NCBI GenBank assembly: GCA_037367355.1
Contig: CM074699.1
Location: forward strand, 1,922,001 to 1,986,000
Reading direction: 5' to 3'
Length of the DNA: 64,000 nt
Source: Neoscytalidium dimidiatum
Lineage: Eukaryota; Ascomycota; Dothideomycetes; Botryosphaeriales; Botryosphaeriaceae
How positions within the stretch are numbered: position 1 is the stretch's first letter; the number at the start of each line of letters is the position of its first letter. The notes beneath the pieces were generated by a model. It was not told the DNA's origin, searched no databases, and saw only the letters and a list, made by a program, of their open reading frames with translations. The position numbers and the translations under genes were made by a program. This document shows positions 56,715 to 64,000 of this stretch, piece by piece.

Positions 56715-58507
56715 ATGGCAACCACGCCTCCGAAGATAGCCGAAGAGAAGCATATCGGCGGCCCCGACATGGAGGCCAATCGCACGCGTCAGGCCTCGAC
56801 CGCCTTGCAAGCCCTCGATGTTGTCAAGCAACATGACCAGCACCACCCCGTGCACTGGCCCGTCTGGAAGAAGTGGGCCATCACTGCGGTCTACTGCTTG
56901 CTGCAGGTCTTCGTTACCCTCACCTCGACCACCTACGTCAGCGCCGAGACCGCCATCCAGGAAAAGTTTGGTGGCAGCACTCAGGTCGTTACCCTTGGCC
57001 AGTCCATGTTCATCGTTGGCAACGCAGTCGGCCCTGCCTTCCTAGGGCCCTTATCGTAAGCAGCGTGCTTTCTGCGCGCGCACTTGCTGTGCCGCGCGAA
57101 AATAGCCGGGAGCTTGGGTGTGCTGAGCTTCTGCAGTGATATCGGCGGCCGAAAATGGGTCTACGTGATTTCCATCCTGATTTATGCCATCCTCAACATC
57201 GTGAGTTCACCAGCACAGGTTGAGAAGAGACACGGGCATTTTGGCTGTCGTGGGATAAGCCGTCGCTGATTTGTCGTTGGTGGTGCTCAGGGCACAGCAT
57301 TGGCAAGGAATTTGCCTATGCTTATCATATTCCAATTCCTATGCGGTGCTGCCGGGAGCACCGCACTGTCTAATGTCGCAGGAACCATTGCAGATCTGTT
57401 CGCTGACGCGGACAATGCCGCTCAGCCCATGGGCCTTTTTGTAGCTTCAGCGAACATCGGTCCCAGCCTGGGATCTCCGGTAGGCGAGTGGATTGCCTTC
57501 ATAAATCCCAATATGGGCTGGAGATGGATCTTCTGGATCAAGTAAGCAAAGCCTCAACGGAATCCTTCCTCACGAACTCGACGGCTTCCAAGTATCATCT
57601 TGTCTCGTTTGTGCTGACAGTATGCAGTGTTATCATTGGAGGTGCCTTCTCCGTCATCATGTGCTTCGTTCCAGAAACGCTTCCCCGGGTTGTCATTGCC
57701 AGAGCCGTCAAGAAGGCTGAGACAGCCGACCCGGACGAGATCGTCGTTGCCCAGAGCAAGGTCAACATCTTCCAGGAGATCCGCTTCATCTTCACCATGG
57801 CCCTCAGGATCATGATCACGGAACCAATCGTCACCTTCCTAGCCATCTACAACGGCTTTGCCTACGGTCTCCTTTTCCTGTACCTCGACGGTGTCTTCGA
57901 CGTCTTCGTTGTCAACAACGGCCTCAGCTATATCGGCGCGGACCTTACCTACCTTAACTTCGTTGTTGGCGTGACGATCATGTTCTTGTTCCTACCAGTC
58001 CAGACTTGGTTCTATACGCGTGACAGGAAAAGACGTGGTGCCGGCCGTCCGGAGGCTCGTTTCTTGACCTCTTTGGTTACCGTCTGGGGTTTTCCCATTT
58101 CGCTATTCTGGTTCGCGTTTACCAGCAATGGCAAGACAAGCTTCTGGTCTCCGGTTGTGGCTGGCGGCGTCCTTGGTTTCTCCGATCCATTGCTTTACCT
58201 TTCCATGTTGAACTATATTACGGGTGTGTCTTCAATCCTAAGGCTCCACCGACGAGATCGTGCTAATAATACTACAGACGCATATCCGAACGTGGCCGCC
58301 TCAGCTATCGCCGCGTTCCTGATTCCATCATTCACACTCGCAGCCGCATTCGCGCATCTCGGACTCCTCATGTTCGAGAACCTCGGTACCACTTGGGCCA
58401 TGGCATGTCTGGCTTTCATTAGTCTAGGGATCGTGGCCCTGGTGTACTTGCTGTACTTCTTCGGTCCTTGGCTGAGACGCAAATCGAAACTTGCGCGCTC
58501 ATTCTGA
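56715..58507 (+). CDS. MFS transporter, DHA1 (polyamine/multidrug) type
   Basis: Five exons: 56715-57055, 57137-57200, 57291-57541, 57628-58223 and 58278-58507; introns of 81, 90, 86 and 54 nt keep phase and give 493 aa. The cytosolic N-terminus (about 50 aa) is followed by twelve predicted spans. Motifs: WAITAVYCLLQVFVTLTSTT, QVVTLGQSMFIVGNAVGPAF, motif A-like GPLSDIGGRKWVY (assembled across intron 1), FLCGAAGSTALSNVAGTIAD, GPSLGSPVGEWIAF, FVPETLPRVVIARAVKK. The central loop and C-terminus (YFFGPWLRRKSKLARSF) fit TPO-like proton antiporters of the plasma membrane. Substrate (polyamines, drugs) is inferred only from family. The third exon boundary forms WINVIIGG, as expected. Confidence 0.88.
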
Positions 58508-58705
58508 GGTTCCTGCAGCCATGCGGGATTTTGGCAAGCGACCGACTGCCTTTGGATGAGACTGCTTCATACGTAAAAATGAATTTTGATACCTCGATAT
58601 ATCACACTGATGAATAGAGCAATAGAAGAAACACAATATTTCCAACCCTTTCAAATCCAAGTATCAGCCAACCCACGACCCCTTCTACCGCGAACGTCCA
58701 AAGTC

Positions 58706-58987
58706 TTATGTCAGGCGAATTATGTTCATTTCGAGCGATGATTCTCTCCACCAAACGAGACGATGCTCTTGGGGGCTAAAGTCTGCTGTGTGATCTAAGT
58801 GTCGACCAGTATGAGATTTGCGAATGCTTCGATGGTGCTCGAGGAACTTACCTAAAGGCACTGAAGTATCTGGGTCCACCGAGCATCTTCGAGCACGCTT
58901 GAAAAGATGCAAGAGCAAAAGAGCTGTTGGGGGAAAAGAAACCAGCAAGCCGATGATCGCGATGAGAGCCTCGGTTGTCAATGGCAT
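58706..58987 (-). CDS. Small single-span membrane protein
   Basis: Two exons: 58987-58852 and 58794-58706, with a 57-nt intron (perfect GTAAGT donor, TAG acceptor), giving 74 aa. Residues about 5-27 (TEALIAIIGLLVSFPPTALLLLH) form one membrane span, followed by basic residues (KRARR) and a polar tail (DFSPQEHRLVWWRESS). The pattern of a short N-terminus, one span and a basic stop recurs in small fungal hypothetical proteins starting MxLTTEALI. No function known. The intron length is a multiple of three, so an unspliced reading frame of 93 aa also exists. The start was set at MPLTTEAL; a longer in-frame ORF begins at 59215. Confidence 0.5.
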   Translation of the reverse strand: MPLTTEALIAIIGLLVSFPPTALLLLHLFKRARRCSVDPDTSVPLGKFLEHHRSIRKSHTGRHLDHTADFSPQEHRLVWWRESSLEMNIIRLT

Positions 58988-59581
58988 TCTTCTTTGCTGC
59001 CTTGATCCTGTAGATAGTGTTGGGGCTGGATCGCGAGCAGAGAAGTAATGTGGAAAGAACTGAACGAAGGCTTCAAGCAGAATAGGCAGAGCCCGTCCAT
59101 TTTGAATGGCACTCAGGCGAACACTGCCCGGAAACCCTTTGGTTATTGCCGCTTTTGCGGATCTGGTCTGGACCCCGCAAATCAGACCTCGGAGTGAGTT
59201 ATCGGGCGAGGTCATAGAATGGACAGCAGAATTCGGACTGGAAGGTTTCCAGATGCTGCCAATCAGGGTGATAGAGGCCCTGCGAAACGAGACAAGCCAA
59301 TTAAAGGTCCAGCAGGTTCTGGGATAGGCGAATCAGAGCGCCAAGTAGAATACGATATTTCCAGCCCTCAACGTCAGCACAGCACGCGGCGATGTTTTTG
59401 CACCGACCAATCAGCACAAGACCGACCTGCGGCCCTCGGCGTCAGCGCAGCTGCAGGCAGATTTTCGTACGGTCCTATGATAGAAGTGTTGTCAAGATCA
59501 CAGCCACATTAAAGAAGCGCGAGGCGTCCGCGTTCAACGTGAGACCGTTTTCTCCCTTTTCCCTGTCGACCTGTTTTCACC
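58988..59581. other. Intergenic region between divergent genes
   Basis: No gene supported; may serve as promoter for the small membrane protein (-) and the Clr5-ankyrin gene (+). Confidence 0.45.
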
Positions 59582-62500
59582 ATGAAACACGGGTGGGATG
59601 TGCACAAAGCGACGCTTTGGGGACTCTATTTGATTCATGACTTGAAAGTATCCGAAGTTTCGAAGCGGATGGAGGTGGACTACGGCTTCAAAGCTGGGTA
59701 TTTCTGGTCGAAACATCTCACGGATCGCCCATTCGAGCTGACGGATAGACGTAGTATAGGCCAGTACGAGCGCCAGTTCAAGAAATGGGGGTTCCGCTAG
59801 AAACTGAAGCGTGAGCAATGGGAGTGGGTGCTCAAACGTATTGAGAAAAGGAAGAAAGAAGGCAAGGAAAGCGAGGTCTTGGTCGATGGCGTTCCCGTTC
59901 CGGAGAAGAAGATTCGAAAGGCGAGCAAGACATACGGTTGGACGTCCACAATTGCCCGAGTACAGAAGGAACTGCAACCAGGTAACCCATCCGATTTCTA
60001 CTTTTCTCCGCCGCGCTGACAGGGCGAAAGAGGACAAAATCGCACGCAGCCCAATGCCCCAAGGAATCACAGTCGACACCCCACGTCCCTGCGCGACTTC
60101 GATTCCGGAGTTCGCTCATCTCCCGTGGTTCCAATTCCGCCGCACGATATATTCGCAGAGTAAGTCTTTCCTCTCCTTTCCTTCTTCCCATACGCCATTA
60201 CCTGCATTTGTAGATAGCCAATCAATTAGTTCTGGAAGTTGCCAACAATGCCTATGTCCAAGAGTCTTATGGTAGAACGTTGCGTGATCCAGCGGTCCGG
60301 CAACAGGAAAACGACTGCATCGCGCGATTATTCGCTGCTGTACTCCCAAACTTTGACGAAGAGGAGGAGTATTCCACAGCCACAACTGAATTCCCTTTCA
60401 AGGACCCAGCATTCAATTCAGTGGCCATCGTTGTCCTATTCCACACAAATCACCTGTTCGATTCCCCATCTATGCGGAAGAGATATGCACCAGTCGTCGG
60501 ATCGCACACCGAAGACGATTGGTTGCAGAATCTTGTCCAATTCCTAAAATCTTTCGAACAAGTCCCGCTTGTGGAGAGGCTACTTCAGGAGGATTCTCCC
60601 ACAGTGCACGCCTTATACGAAGTTCTGCTCAAGGAGGCACTTCTCTCCAGCGATTTGGTAATGATGGCAATGTTGGTCGAGCATAACCGGATGAAAATGA
60701 ACACGCCCTTACCGGGACCTTGGAAATTTCTCTACGATCCTCCTTCTGAGACTCCTTTGCTCCCCCTTGAGGTGGCATTCAAACTCCAGGACCAGCCGCT
60801 GGTCAGAATACTTGTCGAGAATGGTGCTTCGTTGGAGGCTATCCCTGATGAGTTGATCTTGGCTCCTCCGAAGGCTCTAGTATCCATGGCCGCTGATGCT
60901 ATCGAAGAGGGCCCGGTCACCAGATTCCTGAATTCAGTGCAGAGAGGAAACCTCGACAAGGTACGGCGAGGGCTGGATGAAAACATCGGAGTAGACACAA
61001 GAGACCCTCGATCTGGGATCACCGCCCTTGGCTTAGCCGCCGCGCTGCCTTCCGGTGACATGGTGCAACAGCTTCTCGATCACGGCGCGGATTTGAACGT
61101 GGAAGCCGATGGGATTACGCCGTTGCATGTAGCAGCGGCATCAGGGAACGTCGACATGGCACGTCTTTTGGTCAGCCGCGGTGCGCGGGTACAAGCGCAA
61201 GAGATGGGCCCGGCGGGAGCTGTATCTGATCAAGCCTTTCCATCCCCGACTGCTCTTCAGGTTGCGGCACTTCGAGGCCGGCTCGACATGGTTTCGTTTT
61301 TCTTTGAGAGAGGGGCCAATGCGAATGCACCAGTAGCTAGGATGGTGCCGACGAAACGCAGGTTCCAGCTTTCGAAAGTTCTTGGCCTGAGCGACCAGGA
61401 AGCCACAACGCAGCACAACACACTTACAGCTGCCATGCACGGAAAGCTTGACCTCAACCTGGTCAGATTGCTTTTGGATCACGGCGCCAGGGTTGACTTT
61501 CAACCCTCCAAAGGCCACCTATCAGCACTCGGTCATGCCATGCAGCAAAGATCGCTTGAACTACATTCCCTCGTCCTCGAAGCGGGCGCTCCTTATTTTC
61601 CAGACGCGCTTTGCGCAGCCGCCTCGGCGGGAGATTTGACAATAGTACACCGCTTCGTCGCTAGCGGCTGCGACGTCAACGAACTGGACTGCAACGGCAA
61701 CTCAGCACTGACTTCAGCCATATCGCCGAACTCAGCTCGCAGTAGCAGTACTTTCGTGACACAACTCCGTGTGGATCTTTGTGCATATTTGCTGGACAAC
61801 GGCTCAAATGTCAATCATCCGGGAGAACATCCAAGTGCGTTTGAGGTTGCGCTGGAAACCGGCCACTATCCGATCGCGAAGCTTTTCATGAAGCATGGTG
61901 CTCGTTGCAGGAGCGCGCATACCCTGTACCTCGCAGCGAAGAGTTTCAACGGCTTCTTCCTGAAGGCCCTCATCGAGAGCTCAATGGCCGATCCTGATTT
62001 TAGGCCGCAGCTTCGAACAACCTGCTTCGGCCATTCCGCTCTTTATCGTGCCGTACGCGAACACGACTTGAAGAAGGTGCAAATTCTTCTCGACTCGGGA
62101 GTCCACCTCCGTCCTGCATGTGCCACGAAAGCAACTGCGGCTTGCATCCGGGAATAAAGCCCATCCACACCTAGAGATTTTAAACAAACTCATCTGTGCT
62201 GGCGCCCCCGTAAACCTCCCAGAAGGCCTCGTAGCTTGCGGTTTGCCAGACGAGGAGCCCTCTTCAAATAAATTATCACCTCTCCAAGCCGCTGTCAACC
62301 ACGAATGCTTGCAAACAGTCCAGGTGCTCTTACAACATGGCGCCGACCCCAACTTCTGCGCCGAATACCACCGCACTCCAACATCGCACCCGAGTCCCGG
62401 GTGTGTCACACAGCCCCTTCTCAACCTGGCCATCGAGCTCGGCGCAATTCAAATTGTGGACGTGCTTCTCGAAGCGGGAGCGAATGTCAATCGCCCTGCC

Positions 62501-62935
62501 CTGGGAGACTCTGGCAGGACCGCTCTGCAGACGGCGGTTGAAAAGCAAAGCGTCGCGAATCCAGGCCTGATCGATCGCCTCCTGGAAGCGGGTGCCGATG
62601 TCAACGCTCCACCAGCAAGGTCTCACGGGATCACAGCGCTTCAGGCAGCGGCAAGGGGCGGCTTACTCGGCATCGCGTGCAAGCTCATCAGACTCGAGGC
62701 TGACGTCAACGCACCGGGAGCGGAAGTAGCGGGGAGGACGGCACTCGGAGGCGCTGCGGAGAACGGAAGACTCGACATGGTCAAGCTCCTCTTGGATGCC
62801 GGGGCGGACTCGATGACGCCACAGTACGGAACTGCTGTAGAGTACCCAGGGAAAAATGGGTACAACGCGGTGGCTGACATGATGATGAGGAATTGGGCTG
62901 GTGAGTTCCCTGACCGAGATGTTTCTTTGATATGA
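59582..62935 (+). pseudogene. Clr5-domain ankyrin-repeat gene with in-frame stop and frameshift
   Basis: Exons traced: 59582-59697, 59755-59981, 60031-60159 and 60218 onward. Intron 1 (57 nt) gives the Clr5 pattern WDVHKATLWGLYL, then GFKAGIGQYERQFKKWGFR. A TAG (59798-59800) follows at once, but the frame continues with KLKREQWEWVLKRIEKRKKE, PEDKIARSPMPQGITVDTP and PWFQFRRTIYSQ. A helical region (NQLVLEVANNAYVQESYGR) leads to ankyrin repeats, e.g. ITALGLAAALPSGDMVQQLL, GITPLHVAAASGNVDMARLL. Near 62110-62160 the frame shifts by one; the last four repeats (LSPLQAAVNHECLQTVQVLL, GRTALGGAAENGRLDMVKLL) end at TGA 62933-62935. A weak intron 62111-62172 could replace the frameshift. Clr5-ankyrin proteins are abundant and fast-evolving in fungi. 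If both lesions are real it is a recent pseudogene or expressed as separate fragments. Confidence 0.7.
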
Positions 62936-63308
62936 CGCTTCGCGACGCGATATGTTGCTGTTGGTTTATCGTACGCACAGTCATCAAACGTTTCAACATA
63001 CGGGACAGGCAATAGCATAACCATAAATCTTTTCATATCTTAGTACTTCAAGCGTGCTTCCCAGCTTACTGGAACAGTACGCCGAAGGTTATCATGTCTA
63101 AACCTGCACGAAACTACTTGTTACTAGACATGGCCAAAGCGCTCTTGACACATAGCATACGCATGTCGAAGCTGTAGTTTTCTTAGTGGCTTGCACTGAT
63201 GCAGTTGAATTATATGTACAGAAATCATCTCCTACTCCATCTTTACTCCTAACCGTTTCGCCAAGCATGTAAGCATTGTCGAATTCTCCTGCCATCCAAC
63301 CTACCGAC
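62936..63308. other. Short region between convergent genes
   Basis: 3' UTRs of the Clr5-ankyrin gene and PRP28; nothing else seen. Confidence 0.6.
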
Positions 63309-64000
63309 CTCACCTCAACCCTCCACCTTTCCCACCCTCGTCCAACGCCTTCGCATTGCCACCCCTGGTCCTCTTCTGCTGCGCCGCCTCGTGCTTGCGC
63401 AGCTCCTCCGGGACACGAGAAATGCTCGACTTGCTGAGCATCTGTTTGAGATCGTACCTGCACGGAAGAACGTATTAGCAAACCAGATCCAAGTACGGGA
63501 AAAGGGGTGTACAGAGACAACGTACATAACATCGGCATCCTCGTTGCCCAAGAATGTAATGGCCACACCGCTCTTGCCGGCACGACCGGTACGACCGATT
63601 CTGTGGGTGTAACTCTCGATGTTCGTGGCCATGTTGAAATTGACGACCAGACTGACGTCCGGAACATCGATACCACGGCCAGCCAAATCCGTCGCGACCA
63701 GGACGTCCACCTGGCCGTTGCGCAAGCTCGCGAGCGCGGCTTCACGCTGCTCTTGCGTCTTGGAGCCGTGCAGGGTGACGCTGCTGAAGCCCATGTGCTT
63801 GATGTCTCTCGCGACGGCGTCGCAGTTGCGCTTGATGTTGACGAAGACGATGATAGGCGGTTGGAATTCGCCCGAGTTGAGGATCTCCTGCAGCCGCTTC
63901 TTGCGCTTGTCTTCGCCGGCGACGAACTCGACGCGCTGCTCGACCGTCTCGACAGCCTCGCCGACGTTACCGATGGTGACGATAGCAGGGCGGCGGAGAT
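63309..64000 (-). CDS. prp28: DEAD-box RNA helicase Prp28, C-terminal part (partial)
   Basis: Two exons in the window: beyond 64000 to 63526, and 63457-63309, with a 68-nt intron (donor GTACGT, acceptor CAG). The helicase C-domain is clear: [13 protein letters not shown] (motif IV), [33 protein letters not shown] (motif V) and [15 protein letters not shown] (motif VI). The tail, formed across the intron, reads [20 protein letters not shown], then KHEAAQQKR, which is characteristic of Prp28. This is the U5 snRNP helicase that drives the U1-to-U6 switch at the 5' splice site. The N-terminal and Q/DEAD motifs lie outside the window. The last exon uses TGA at 63309-63311. Confidence 0.92.

Noticed and set aside
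1..64000. CRISPR arrays, rRNA, tRNA, transposon ORFs
   Set aside because: I looked for spaced direct repeats, T-loop GTTCGA-type cores with cloverleaf context, and transposase/reverse transcriptase motifs and saw none. A dedicated tRNA or repeat search could still find weak ones.

Overview
The window is nuclear DNA of a filamentous ascomycete (Pezizomycotina; a dothideomycete-like fungus is my best guess, not proven). The signs are many short GT-AG introns (mostly 46-90 nt) with CTGAC/CTAAC-type branch sites, fungus-specific families (Zn2Cys6 regulator, NF-X1/FAP1, BIG1, Clr5-ankyrin, BTB tandem family, DHA1/DHA2 transporters, alpha-type pheromone precursor) and widely spaced genes on both strands. 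There are no operons, CRISPR arrays, rRNA or recognisable tRNA genes.

Layout. 1-168: 3' end of an LrgB-like membrane protein gene. 1348-2484: secreted Gly/Ala/Glu/Ser repeat protein. 4415-6999 (-): SAM+PH adaptor. 7.0-11.05 kb: long GC-rich microsatellite-bearing upstream region of a Zn2Cys6 regulator (11051-13074). 14292-15500: conserved fungal protein of unknown function. 15930-18177: Prp39 (U1 snRNP). 19735-23415 (-): FAP1/NF-X1 protein, sharing a promoter region with BIG1 (24129-25231). 26447-27328 (-): alpha-type mating pheromone precursor with many variant repeats. 28696-30767: mitochondrial methionyl-tRNA synthetase. 33.3-37.6 kb: tandem BTB/POZ family of one intact gene, one broken copy and one copy with compensating frameshifts. 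39664-41559: DHA2-type MFS transporter. 43316-44508 (-) and 44934-46106: a polytopic membrane protein and a secreted class 3 lipase, divergent. 47516-51260: Csx2-type BAR-PH-ArfGAP-ankyrin protein. 52682-53687: 5-formyl-THF cyclo-ligase-like gene with a 46-bp out-of-frame tandem duplication. 54274-55071 (-): decayed MYND + pRiA4b-ORF3 gene. 56715-58507: DHA1-type MFS transporter. 58706-58987 (-): small single-span membrane protein. 59582-62935: Clr5-ankyrin gene with an in-frame stop and a frameshift. 63309-64000 (-): 3' part of the PRP28 spliceosomal helicase gene.

The window mixes conserved housekeeping genes (splicing: Prp39, Prp28; mitochondrial translation; ER/V-ATPase/cell wall: BIG1; Arf traffic: Csx2) with fast-evolving accessory genes. 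The accessory loci (BTB array, MYND-pRiA4b, Clr5-ankyrin, cyclo-ligase duplication) carry several independent lesions. The standout locus is the pheromone precursor, whose repeats keep the C-x6-C core and Kex2/Ste13 processing signals but encode several different mature peptides. All intron positions were inferred by eye from splice signals, frame continuity and remembered family patterns.
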